From: Oasisia sp. SBJ-2009
Taxonomy: Eukaryota; Annelida; Polychaeta; Sabellida; Siboglinidae
Assembly (NCBI GenBank): GCA_964017155.1
Contig: OZ024864.1
Coordinates: forward strand, 38,454,730 to 38,518,729
Length of the DNA stretch: 64,000 nucleotides
Reading direction: 5' to 3'
The translations under genes and the position numbers were made by a program. This document shows, in pieces, positions 1-12,400 of this stretch; the stretch's first letter is position 1, and every line of letters starts with the position of its first letter. Below the pieces are notes generated by a model. The model was not told the DNA's origin, did not search any database, and worked only from the letters and a program-made list of their open reading frames with translations.

Positions 1-989
1 CAACATAGTAATCATAATTAGAAGCATTTATTACATGCCATGCATTCAAGCAAAATATTTGCTCCAGGGCGTTACAAATGTAAACATGATGTATTTGTGG
101 ATCTTATGATTTTCTGTCACGCAGCAAGGATGTGTGACAAGGGGTAGGTATAATGAAGTTTACATTTTAATAATCCCCACAGTTTCACTGAGGGAAATAT
201 TAATTAAGCATCCATTATAAACATGATACATTACCCCACAAAATAGTGGATTCCTGCAATCATATATTGACACAGTACACTGGCAGTGTACACATTCAAA
301 ATTTCATTATCACAATAATCACTGTGTTGCCATCTATTTCTGCAAATTTGATTCCCAGTGCCTAAATCATTGATTTTTGGCTGTAGATTTGTTGGCAATT
401 TCCTGGTTTGTAGATTTTTAAGTCTCCTATCAAACATCCATGTTGAGTGGCTCCGTTCACCCATTGAGCTCTTACTGATTACTTAGTGTTGGTTTAAATA
501 GTATTTGTAGTTACATACCTATTGCACATGTATTACTGCATTTGAGATTTCCGGAAGCCTGTGTCTGCTCTGTAACTGTATACTGGACTTGTTTGTCCAT
601 TAATGGTATCTTAAATAACAGTAGATTCATTATTTTCTATATCTATCTAAACAGCTTCACCATCTAACTCAATAATTTATATACAAAATACACTGTAGTA
701 TTCAACACTAGATATTAAACAAATATTTATTCGTCATCTTTATATGGCCAAGTAAAACAAAGTTAACTTATTTACATTAACAAGACTACGTAATTGTGGT
801 AAATGGAGCACATTTGTGTTTAACTTATAAACGCAGTGGATTTGTATCTTAAACTTACTTATATTTTAAATTTATATGATGAATTTGTAATTTTAATTTG
901 TATTTAACTCTGACATGTCCTACAATAGGAGCAACAATTGAATGCCTAATGTAGGCCCACATCATGGATCATTATTGCGCTCAGCGCAA

Positions 990-1042
<53 letters not shown>

Positions 1043-1106
1043 ATTGGAACCATGACATGACGAGGTGATCACAGGCGAAGTTGAATGTCATGTCGTGACC
1101 ATCGAC
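1..1106. other. AT-rich 3' flank of the ARL-like gene
   Basis: No coding signal is visible on either strand. It probably holds the 3' UTR of the minus-strand GTPase gene: minus-strand AATAAA hexamers occur near 725 and near 27, but neither can be assigned as the used site. A CA microsatellite lies at 994-1039. Confidence 0.5.
994..1039. repeat. (AC)n microsatellite
   Basis: Uninterrupted AC/CA dinucleotide run of about 23 units just 3' of the ARL-like stop codon. Confidence 0.95.
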
Positions 1107-4100
1107 TCACGAACACAGTCGTTTGAGTAATTTCTCGAGTTCGTCAATGCCACTAGGGGAGCCTTGTGTGCCGACTGAGGTTGGAAGTACGTGGACCGGA
1201 TGCTCCAGTCGACTGAGGTTGTCGAGTCCTAGCGCGTGCATTACCTCCTGCGCCGTCTTTGCTCCACTCACATCCTGCTCAAACACAGGCAACAATCGGT
1301 GCAGAGCGTGCGACGACCATGGCAAAGTAACGATTTAACAACACAATATTTATTTTTAATATCAGTAAAATATATATAAGTTTGTGTGGGGCCTCTGACT
1401 AGAGGCCTGGTGGGGTATAACATTGCCCCCACCTTTGCTCCTTTTACATTGTCAGTTGCTAATTGTTTAGCTAAGCCATGAGCATCACTGTATAGGCAGT
1501 TAGCACCTATGCATATGTATGTGTTGTATTTTCCTGTTGACAATTTTGCGGCTAAAATTACACTATCATGGTTTTATATTTTGTTAGTACAATTATTAAA
1601 TGACCTTTATCGACAATTACTCCTTGTGTGTTCTATAGCAAACTAGCTCAGGGTTCTGCCAGTATGTATTATATTATTCACATTGAACATCAGCAGGGGT
1701 AAATTATATTATATTTACTGTTAGCATACTGAAGAACGTTTTAATAATAGTAATAATAATTAGGTAACTTCTATTGCACCTAAATCCTTGGAAATCAAAC
1801 TCAGAGGTGCATCACTACAAATGGGTCAATCGATCTGAGAGTCAATAAATTAACGCAGTTATCATGAGATTAATTTATACGTCATGGAGCTAGGGTAGAT
1901 AGGCAAGGTTGTAAAGCTATCTTTAAATGGTGGCGGAATTCAGCAATATTTTCAATTGATTTAACACTAGAAGGAAGTATATTCCAAAGAATAGGCAAAC
2001 TCACAGCAAAAGCCCTAGTCCCAATACTACTACTGACTTTAGAGACAACTGTCTACCATCGCTACCATTTCCATGGGAGCAATATATTTTTTAAGACAAG
2101 ATTTCACGATTTATATTGTATGTTTAATTAAGGTCACATGACTTAGAACAGTTGTTCACAATGTTACACATCAGTAAAATTACGTAGTTGTTCCTAGATC
2201 GTCCACTGATGTACCATTTCTTTTTTATAATTTATTTAAGCCTGAACAATCATAAGAAATATTGCAGAACAATGTGTGTAGTACAAAATATTAACCAACA
2301 GAGAATTAAAAAAATATGTCTTTTTTTGTTATATGTGTTAGGCGAATATTTGAACGTTTGATGGTAATATTATATATATTTCAGATAGATGTGCTTTTTG
2401 CTCTGGAAGTTAGTTACCTGTTTATTTGCGACCAACACAATTGGAACCTTCTTCAAGCGGTCGTCTCCAGAGATTTCATGCAGTGCACTGAAGGCCTCGG
2501 AAAACCGGGACGCGTCACTGGAGTCAACCACGAAGACAAACACACTTGTATCCTGCACAAAGTTGTTCCAGTACTGACGCATCGACTTGGCACCACCAAC
2601 TGAAACAGGCACAAGACACGTACATATCAGTCGATCCAATGATAGGATCAACAAGTTATGCTATTGTTGGTACAACTTGTATGATTTAAAATAGTTGACT
2701 AATCATCATTATCTTGTAGCTGTATTTCAAGTGGCAACTATACGAAGACATGTTTAAATGTCAAAGCAGTGTGATCCTACACGTCACATGACTTCTGCTG
2801 TGTCTCCCCAATCATGGAATTGTATTATATTGTATTTTCTTTACCATTATGTATTGTATTATCTTGACTTGTTGTTAATTAAACTTTCGTTCATTCATTT
2901 CTAGCACATTGAATACTTGTATGTTAATATGGTGTTATGAAACCAGCACAACTAACAGTACAATATGCAGCAAATTAAGGGGAAGTAAATAATATCTACG
3001 TTTACTGGGAACCTTGTATTCACACAGTAATAAATATGAGAGACAATGCATTTTGGGTGGTTCAACATACTTTCCCAGAAACTCAGCTTGATCCTCCCCG
3101 TTTGGTAGCAGATGACCTTGAACCCCTGGGTCGGTTGAGTGACACTGGTCGGGTCGTTCTTGCTGATGTTGGCTAGGAGGGTGCTCTTGCCACTGTTGTC
3201 TAGCCCCAGAACCAACACTTTCCGCTCATTCTGGGTCTCAGTCTGAAAACATTGATTCAGTTCAGTCATCAAGACCATCCACAGCGTGACATTGTTATTT
3301 GTCATTAGTTGTCAACTTGTCAGGGCCAAGACTTGTACTTGCATGACATGGACAATTGTTCAGTTGCAACGGTATCTGTCTATTTTCTATAAAAGATTTA
3401 TATATCCATATTTCAGGGCTTGACACATCCAATGCCGCAGTGGTGTATAGTTTTCAGTCAGACCCACAGCCCCACAATCACCCTTCACAGAGACATTATT
3501 CTGTTCATGAGCCTGGACAATGTCAATACTATGATGATAGCCATTTAAGAAATCAACTGCCATTTTTAGTGGCCATCTTGAACCAGCGTCATATTGATAT
3601 CGTGAATAATGATCATGGCCTCTGGGATACAAAGTTGTCAGACCATTATTTATACATTTTACAGTTCTTTAATGTGTATAATTACCTGTAGTGCAATATG
3701 TTTGACAATCGTGCATCATGAAGTTAATCTTTGTAATGACTATCGAAACCTGCTTGTTCGTAATTTGTCCGTCATCAGTGCACAAATATCCCTGGTGAAA
3801 ACAGCATTGACTAAGATTAGCGTGCTGTAGAACCAACTGTGCATAGGTGATTTTTCACTAGACATGTTGTCAAACAACATGTCTGGATAACACCAGATGT
3901 CCGTTGGTGCTTATTAGGGGGAGGGGAGAATTTAAGTAGCATAGTTGGTAGTACGTTGAGTACTTTGTGAAACATTGCACTGCATCAATCAAAGTCTGGG
4001 GGTAAGTCAGGCCAGTAGAGTTGGACATTTTGGGGACATGACAGTGAATGTGGGGGCCACCGCTAAATTCGAACCCTGATAGGAGTTGTGTAGTAACAAT

Positions 4101-4954
4101 GTTATGGGTACATGAAAGTGACTAAGGAAGAAAAATAATAAAACTAAAAACTAAAACGAGTAGCTGTAAAACAAGCGTAATAATTTTGGCAGATTAAAAA
4201 CAGTCTGTATCTATAGCTATAGCCTGGTGAGGTGGGCTAAAAATGCCTGAAATGATACGTAGATGTTACCGAGTCTGAGAGATTGTTGAAATGGGTGCAG
4301 TGTGGGTATGTTTATAACTTCTGGGGGGGGGGTGTAGATATCAGTAATCAGGCACTTAACTGTCGAGTTGGAGTATGCGTATGTATATTGATGCACGCAT
4401 GGATTTGTATGTACTTGCAGGGATTCCTGTTTTGTGTACAGGTTATTTTTATAAGGTGTTGCGATAGCAAGATTTAGGAGGTTGTGACATTAACTTGTGA
4501 CTTTATGTTTTATCTGTGACTGTGTAAGAAATTTGAGTTGGTGGTGTAATCCTCGTCTTTCAGTTTCAAGTGTGTCCCAACTGTTACCACGGCATGGGCA
4601 TTCGTCTATAATGAACCCAAAAGTACAATATTCTATCCACGTCGACCGGTTGCCAGGCAAGTTGCCACGGCGCCTCCGTTCATGCCGCGGCATAGCGTCA
4701 GTAGTCACTCATTCACTCAATCACTGACTGGATGTCACCGACACGGCGACGCCTACGATAATGATAGTGACGCTGCAGTGCATGCTTGATAGCGTGTTTA
4801 CCTTCGTTTCATCGACGAAGCCTTCGTCCGTGTCTGCCCCTTGTCTACTGCCCAAATACCGATATACCATATAACCAATACCAGTTGTCGTTGCAACTCC
4901 TGCACCAATAAGTAATGCAGTCTTAATGCACGACGAGTTTACCCCAGACGACAT
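1107..4954 (-). CDS. ARL9/ARL10-like small GTPase, four exons, membrane-anchored
   Basis: Spliced on the minus strand: exons 4954-4802, 3242-3071, 2599-2418 and 1274-1107 (TGA). All junctions are GT-AG and keep frame, giving 224 residues. Residues about 12-34 form one hydrophobic segment (TALLIGAGVATTTGIGYMVY), so the protein is probably an N-terminal membrane anchor followed by a cytosolic G domain. P-loop GLDNSGKS is at 64-71, switch I PTQGF at 88-92 and NKQD at 167-170, the last split exactly by intron 3. Across intron 2 the frame reads FWEIGGAKSMRQYW where ARF proteins carry WDxGGQ; loss of the Asp and the catalytic Gln is typical of ARL9/ARL10, which also have a hydrophobic N-terminus. 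ATG 4954 is chosen because the frame upstream to 4987 offers only GTG. The gene is divergent from the one at 6995. A GTP-binding switch is known for the family; poor intrinsic hydrolysis and the organelle used are inference. Confidence 0.9.
1742..2050 (-). mobile_element. CR1/L2-like LINE 3' fragment in intron 3 of the ARL gene
   Basis: Read on the minus strand, 2035 to about 1895 encodes GTRAFAVSLPILWNILPSS followed by SVKSIENIAEFRHHLK, the C-terminal end of a CR1/L2-type reverse transcriptase protein. The 3' UTR follows, with a conserved stretch around 1815-1775 (GCACCTCTGAGTTTGATTT, then a GGATTTAGGTGCAATAGAAG block) and an ATT-rich tail. The same block ends the copies at 24,595 and 43,620. 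It is 5' truncated, as usual for LINEs, and sits antisense in no gene: it has the same strand as the host gene. Confidence 0.75.
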
Positions 4955-6994
4955 TTTTTCCAGCGACGGACGACATCGCGTGGTCACGTGATAGTTATTT
5001 AGGGGCGAGATTTCGAGAGAACGTCAACAATGTTTGTTGTTATTCAATTTGAAGACGTTTTAAGCGGATGCGGCGATTTTTAGCTTGAACTATCTATGCG
5101 TAACCACCAAAAAAGGCAAAGACAAACTACAAAAATCCATCCTTTTAAATCTCACTATCACGGGACGAGATTTGTACGAGACTGGGAGTACAGCCTATGC
5201 AATGGAACCTACTAATCGGAAGGGAACCTTTTAAGTAGGCATTCTCTCGTTTTGGAGCACAATCAGCATAGCAGCTGATATGGCGCATTAAAACGAAGAT
5301 ATACACTATTGACTGACATGACATAACCTTGCGTACGCTGTGAATAAACCAGGTAAATCGAAATTCCCAATGACATTTATAATGGCCTTGACCTTGCTTG
5401 ATCACAACAAAATATGTACACACCAGCCGTATGACCATGCATGAGTTTTTTCAGGGTCTGGTAATGTGCCATTATTCAGTCGGTAATTAATATATTCGAC
5501 AGTATTTTTAGTTCTGGACAAACATGAAAGCTGTTTGCGTACTGTTTTTATTATGCAACCTCAGACTGACTGAGTTCAGTCCAGTCTCCAGAGACAGAGT
5601 TGACTTTTGAGTCTTGACTGTGACTGTGTGACACACTGACACAGTGACACAGTGAGTGTGTCGGTGCTGTTTGCTTCTTATCTCAAATTAATGATGAACA
5701 TCTGAATGGTATTTCTACATTAAATGATAAATCTAGTTCAACAAGTTCTCAGCACCTTGTTGCTCCAGCCCACCTCACCAGACTATAGACACAGTGTCAC
5801 AGTCACAGAGACTGTTTTTAATCGGTACAAATTATTACACTTGTTTGAGTTTGTATTATTTTCTTCCAAATCCACCTTCATGCACCCTTAGTATGGTACA
5901 CTGTACAACTCCTATGTTAGCCCCCCCCCCCCCACCCCATAAGGGGCTGTGCGGAGTCAACCGGATTAAGACCTAACAAATGGCACTGGATGCCGGATTT
6001 CAAACCCTCATGCTTTTTAACTGCTGTGTAGAGGAGTACTCCAGAGCCAGAGGAATGAAATACATTTTCTTATGTGTGATCTGACAATCCATGTGCATTT
6101 GTATGACCTACTTTTTAGAGGGTTAATATTACTTTGCACAGCAGTAGTTTCCAAGCCATAATGTCTTTTGGACTGAAGGTCTTATGGTATAACTCTGTGT
6201 GTATCATCCAGAGTGTTGTTAGCTCCCATATCTCAAAACCCATGCATGATCTGTTTTTCAAATGTGGCATCGGACAGCGCTGCTGCTGTGCATAACATTT
6301 TTTATTTGATCGACTCTTATAACTAGAAGGCCTAAGATCTAAGGCCCCAAAAGCTGGTTAATTGTCACAGTTTGCCCATTTTAAAAAACATGTTAAAGTA
6401 ATTTTTGTTTAGTAAATATGCGCTGGCATGCTGTCCGTGGCAGGCTTGGCTCCGTGTTCGTCCTACCACCAATCAGAATTTGAGCCCAGGCCGTTACCAA
6501 TGGTTGAATGCCCACCCACCCCCATTTTGCCGCATGTTTGACTATTTTCCACCCCAAATTAAAATTATGCGATCTCGCCACGGAGATAAATAGTTCGTGG
6601 TGCCAGCTGGCAAAAGTCCCTGTTACCTGTCACTGTGTCGAGGGTTCCCAAGGAATATTCGACATGCGATGTGACCGTCGGTGGTGAGGAACGTTCTGCA
6701 GTGGCGCAATTTCAGCGAGGGGGGCTTGTCTCCTTACTTTAACTCGAGTCTCAAACATGTTTTAGCTGCGAAGCATTTACCCTGGAGTAGTGCCACTCCT
6801 ATTCATATTACTCCAGTCCTGCTTCATTCTTGAAGCATTTACCCACTAGTTAGAACATAATGACAGAAAGATACAATTTTCTGGATTTGCGAGCTGTTCA
6901 TGAAATCAACCATATGACTGAATGAACTTTTGTTGATGTCCAAATAAAGTTCTGACTGGTGATGTTCTTCTCCACCAGTGCACTCATGTTGAAC
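4955..6994. promoter_or_regulatory. shared 5' region between two divergent genes
   Basis: About 2 kb separates the start of the minus-strand GTPase (4954) from the first coding exon on the plus strand (6995). An E-box CACGTG lies at 4985-4990, just upstream of the GTPase ATG. Other content is a TGACACAG-rich stretch near 5620-5660 and a C run at 5921-5933. A pyrimidine tract with CAG at 6966-6978 looks like a splice acceptor, so an untranslated first exon for the plus-strand gene may lie in this interval; I cannot place it. Promoter function is inferred from position. Confidence 0.4.
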
Positions 6995-9449
6995 ATGGCT
7001 GACGGTTGCATGGTGACGTCACAGACAGAGGGGCGTGATGACGACCCTTTTGCCAACTTCTCCTTTGTGCCCCCCAAGCCCGTTGGACGTCTGCGGGCGT
7101 TCACCCGGCGCAGTAAGTACCGGGCCATGGCTGAGTTCCGTGGCACCCGGGAGAGGCTGGGATCGGAAACAAGTCTAGCTACGTTATCCGGTAAGTTCTT
7201 TCTGGTGTTACAAGTACTACTTGTTGAATCTTTATACTTTTAAAGCATACTTCTTTGTTTCTTAATTTGACACTTTCTGGTGTTACAAGTACTACTTGTT
7301 GAATCTTTAGACTTTTATAGCACACTTCTTTGTTTCTTAATTTGACCCTTTCTGGTGTTACAAGTACTACTAGTTGAATCCTTAAACTTTTAAAGCACAC
7401 TTCTTTGTTTCTTAATTTGACACTTTCTGGTATTACAAGTACTATAGTTGAATCTTTAGACTTTTAAAGCACACTTCTTTGTTTCTTAATTTGACACTTT
7501 CTGGTGTTACAAGTACTACTAGTTGAATCTTTAGACTTTTAAAGCATTCTTCTTTGTTCCTGAGTTTAAAAGTTACGCTACTACCAGAGTAGTACCAATA
7601 ATATTGGCTCAAGATAATATTTTGTATTATTTTTTTCTCCTGGTCCTAAGCTTTCTCGGTTGACTAATCCCTTTCCATTCCATTGCTTATTGAACTGTTT
7701 TAACGTATATTCACTCAAGTTTCTATAGGACATATTCCCTGAATGGAATTCTCTGTCAAAACTCCATATTTATGTGCCACTGTCCAGACTGAGAGTGAAA
7801 TTTATCATGTACAGTGCTGACATCTAGTGGCCATATTCTAAGATTTATTTATGTCATTTTGTGCACAATTGCTTCTATAATCAGACCTTGTATTGCACAC
7901 TATTGTAAAACATGTTAGTGGAACTGTATCTTAGGCTGCCATGTAGTGGCTACAGACAATGGTGTATATTTGCGTATAAAAAGCGTCTTCATGCATTAAT
8001 TGCTGAATGCTTACCAGAGAGGGTAAGAGTTTAAGATTGTGTTCTTCTGCCAGGCAGTAAAGTGTAAAGCACACTCTAGCAGTACTAAAGACTGGCAACA
8101 GCACTGTTTTATAACTTACCAGGGGTAGAACTTCAGCATTTATTTTATTAGACAGTGGGACTAGCAAAGTCAAAAGTTTACTAGTCCGCCAAAAGGTTTA
8201 TTTGTCTGGCAAAACATAAAAACAATCAAATTTAAGTCATTACAACTTATTTTAAAACTAAAAAACTGTGTATGTTGCAACCCCATAAAAAAGATATGAT
8301 CTGTATTAAAAAACTGTGCACTTGAAAAAAACGTGGACTGGTAGTACCACCCTACCATTATGAATTTTCCTGGAAATTTACCTTAAATTACGCTGTTATA
8401 AAAATTGCTCTACTGGACTGTATTAATGGAAATAAAAATATTACACAAGAAAACTGTAGTCATCAAAGAACCATAAATCTTAAAAATAATGCCCAGACAA
8501 TTTCATAGCTGGTGGCCATGCCTAAGAATATGTCATCATTTATCAGTAAATGAAGCTACTTATCAACATTTGGGATTTAGTTACATCCCCCAGCCTGTTG
8601 ATGGGTTAGGGTCACGATGACTACAAAGGCTTGATTGATTGATGTAGGGTGGGGTGAATGACACACTGACCTTTACTAGACAACCGGACTAGTTATTAGG
8701 AATGTTCACTAGTCCGCCCTTATCTTGACTATGTACGGACTAGTGGGTAGTTATAACCCTGCTTATCTTTTGTGTTCATTATATAATGTTATATGCTTGT
8801 GTTTTTGCCAGGGTCACGCTCCAGACTTGACTCGAGTCGACTGATGTCGATGCAGGAGGACGCACGTTCCCGCCGCATCTCCTCCGAGGTCATGAAGCAC
8901 CGGTTGTACGAGTCTGTCGTCACGTCGCCACGGCGACGCCGCGTCTCCGTTCACGCCGGCTACTACGGCGGACAGATCGTCAACGACATGATGACGTGCT
9001 CGCAGGGCTACAGCAAGGCATTCATGATCCAGTCACTGCCTGTCACCCCGGCCCACAGCCAGCACCCTAGTCCAGAGGGTAGTCCAACGATGCTGCGCAA
9101 GTTTACGTATGGTTACTTCTCGCGGGGGGCAACACCCCGGGAACGTACCCCAAGTGAGGAGGACATGTGTGTAGATACAGACATACCAGAGGAGGACAGT
9201 TGGAAGGGACTGGCAAGTATGTTTAAGCCCCAGCCGAGGTGTATCCCGGCTGTCGATTCAAGCTGCCACAGCTACGTTTGTAGCGTCGACGAGGAGATGG
9301 CGAATGGCGCAGCGAAAGGAGGCGGAATGGCGGTCGATGGCGGCCTGGTGCTGGAGGCGCCACCTAGAGTGAAAATGTCGAAGAAGCGCACTCGCTCGCC
9401 GGCGAGCAGGGCTTTGGAGGACGATCGGCGCCATTCACCAGTGAACTAA
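6995..9449 (+). CDS. uncharacterised Ser/Arg-rich protein, two coding exons
   Basis: Exon 6995-7190 joins exon 8812-9449 (TAA) with donor G|GTAAGT and acceptor TTGCCAG|G; frame is kept (ATLS then GSRSRLDSS), giving 277 residues. ATG 6995 has a good context (AACATGG); an in-frame ATG at 6986 is weaker, and an acceptor-like tract ends at 6978. The N-terminus has an acidic then aromatic/proline stretch (DDDPFANFSFVPPKP) and a basic segment (RLRAFTRRSKYRAMAEFRG). The second exon holds PRRRR, several SP/TP sites (VTSPRR, EGSPT, GATPRERTPSEED) and a basic MSKKRTRSPASR stretch near the C-terminus. No transmembrane segment, signal peptide or known domain is visible. GC-rich third positions contrast with AT-rich surroundings, which supports coding. 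The composition suggests a phosphorylated, largely disordered nuclear or cytoplasmic protein, but I do not recognise the family. Confidence 0.75.
7200..7562 (+). repeat. 75-bp minisatellite starting at the 5' splice site
   Basis: Five head-to-tail copies of a 75-bp unit (TCTGGTGTTACAAGTACTAC at 7201, 7276, 7351, 7426 and 7500; the fourth unit is 74 bp). The first unit begins nine bases after the GTAAGT donor of the preceding exon, so the array occupies the start of the intron. Confidence 0.95.
8120..8761. mobile_element. possible hAT-like MITE in the intron before exon 2
   Basis: The left end CAGGGGTAGAACT and the right end (minus strand CAGGGTTATAACTACCCACT) form imperfect terminal inverted repeats of the CAGGG type used by hAT elements. 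Between them, ACTAGTCCGCC-like words repeat near both ends (about 8180-8190, 8690-8720, 8735-8750). No clean 8-bp target duplication is visible and there is no coding capacity. Confidence 0.35.
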
Positions 9450-12400
9450 CTGACTGTTGTAGCGGGTTTAGGCATTGGTTGTTGTGTGGTGTGTTGTATT
9501 GTCAGCAGGTGGCGCTGTACAGCCTCTAGTCCCTGCCGTGTCGATGTCACCTGTGTCGACATCAGCTGCGACAAATGTCGGCATAAGGTTTGACATTCAC
9601 TGCACTTTCTTTTTGAACAAAATGTGTGTGAGTCACTAAAATGTCCTCCTGTAAAATAGGTCCAGTTTTGGACGTTTGCTCAAGTGCCGTCGTTGTTACT
9701 GTTAAGGGTGCTGCTTCCTTCTGCTTTAGAGCATACATATGTATATTATTCATGTTCTAGAGTGAATCTTTTACGGTTCACTAATTATTTTGAAAACAGA
9801 TTTTTGATGCTCGACATTGAAACTGATATTGTGTAGTATGTTTTACTTTTAAAATCTTGTATGTAAAGCATGCGAGGTGTAAAGAATATATGCTTTCAAC
9901 GAACACTGATGGAAACCTTGTTCAGCACTGGTTGTGTGAGAGCTAACTCTATGATAATGCATAAAACAAATTCAACGAATACCTCCAAAGTGTGAATTTC
10001 ATCCAGGAGAAAATGTTAGATTCTCAAAAAGCCATCCTAGTCCAACTGCTGTGTATGGTACCCAGGTGAAAATGTTAGATTCTCAAAAAGCCTTCCTAGT
10101 CCAACTGCCGTGTATGGCAAAATTGTTAAATCTGTTAAAAACTCTTCAATGCCACAAGGCCTAGCACATATAATAGCACATGGCTCTAGAAGTATGAATA
10201 GTAATAATAGTTGATTATTGCTGTATAGTATCTAATGGACTTTAATAGAAATGCATATCTTTAAAGATGATATTTACCCACAAGTGAAAAGATGCTAAAG
10301 TCGTGTAAAACATCCGGACAAAAGGTGTTACAGCAAGAAATGTTTTTTAAATGTCTCCTGCTTGGTTTTCAGTAGCAGAGTAAGTGTACATGCACTGCAG
10401 CCATGTTTCATGCACAGTGTGTACCCTGATTGTCTGTTAAGCACTATATGGTAACTGAAACAAAGTACCGGTAGTAATTTTATGTTATTAGTTTGGACAC
10501 AAATACTATGTTATAATGACGTCTGTGTCAGATAATCATGTCATGTTTTGATGGGTAAGATTGAGTATGGTGAAGTATTAAATCAAAACAAAAGTTGGGT
10601 AGTTTATTGGACACACTGGACTACCGGGAAAGGTGCAGGCTCATGTCAGGAACATGACAGATCAGAGTGTCATATATATTCACTGTAGAGCTGTGTGTAA
10701 TCTTGTCTAGTCATTCAGCTGTTGCCAGCACTGCCGCAGTGTTAACACACGTGTTAACACATGTGTTATGATCGAGTGTCATCTTTTAAAAATCAAGTAT
10801 GTGCTCGCGTGTATTTAGGCACATTAGCAGGTCATATTTTCTGTATACATATAACAGTACCTGCCTGGCTTCATTAGTGGTAATGGTAGAGTATAGTTTC
10901 ATTTAACTAATAATGTTCAGGATGTAGAGTGAGTCACTTTTGCTCCCTACGCACACCTTATAAAAAGAGTCCTTACAGTTCCGGTACTACTTTCAGAAGA
11001 ATGTCAAAGTGAGGCTGTCTTGTTTTTATAAAAATAATGTTCATAATACCAGAATGATATGTTAAATGTACACTGCCCATGATATTGCATTTAACCGATC
11101 TGAAAAAGTGTTTGCTATTTTAACTTTGAGCCTGCAAGATGTTCAAATTGTAAAACATAATTCAGTTTGATTTGTAAACATCCGTTATTATCAAGAAATT
11201 GTCATAGATGCAGGCAGCTTACCCTGATATACCTGTAAAGTTGGATTGTTCCTAGATCCTTGATTATAAATCGCAATGTAGTACAACTGATTCGGCAGAT
11301 GTCCTGGTGAATACTTGCCACCCTTTTATTTGGGGTAGGGTATGGACAGTGTCGCTTTTCATAACATTTTACAGCTGTATTTACCATTTGGTGGACTCTG
11401 TCAAAAACATCCGAAGGTATGTGTACACTTACGTGTGTACATGCATGTTCATTTGCACACCAGATAGGACGTAGCTAGATGGTTGCACAAACAGGATGGA
11501 TGTATGTGTGTGTGTGACGTGTAAATAGTAGTCTGCTTATGTACATAGATAGTCATGGCACTGCAATGTGAACTTGCCTGACAGGTATCTCGGGGGGCTT
11601 ACCTTCTTAGGGCCAGTAATTGTCTTCTGTTAACTTTCACTATGCACCGTCAAATTTATAGTTAAATAATATATAATATATACACAGCACTTGTACAGAG
11701 ATATATCTCCTAGCCAATGTCGTTTCACTGTAGAACTGCCTTGGCTGGCTATTATGGCTATTATTTTGAAAGAAACGCACAAATCTGTTGTCAAAAAAGC
11801 TTCTTAAATGTAACTACACTGTAATAAGCCGTGAATAAAGTGTCATGGAAGTTGAATTAATTTGAACAATGTATCCCCACTCGATGTGGATGCACCTGAA
11901 AGAAAATGGATATTGTTAATTTTTATTCTCAGAAAATGTAAGATTTTATAATGACTGGTACTATTTCATGTATGCATGTGGTTTATGCATTTTGGATCCG
12001 TTACAGAGCTATGGTCTGCTGAAATTGCAGTTACTCATAGCATGATACTAATAACTGATCACCCAGTTTTGGTGTACATATATTCAGGGAATTTTGAAAT
12101 ATAAGTCTGAACTTTATACCACCTTCTCTGGGTGCAATTTTGTTTGGGATGATTTCACTAAGAGAAAGAATTCACAGGGAAATCCAGTGTTAAACAGATT
12201 CAGGTGTTAAAGTTAATGAGCTTTTCCAAAGTGCAAAATGTGTCCACCGTATAACTGAGGACACTATTTCCATGACACATCAACAAAACTGTCCTGCTGT
12301 CATATCGTGCTGTTGACAGTTTTTAGTATACAAGATCATAGTTAAGGAGCTAAATCCATTTTAAAGAGCAAATCTAAAGAGCTCGAGAATGTCAGTGAAA

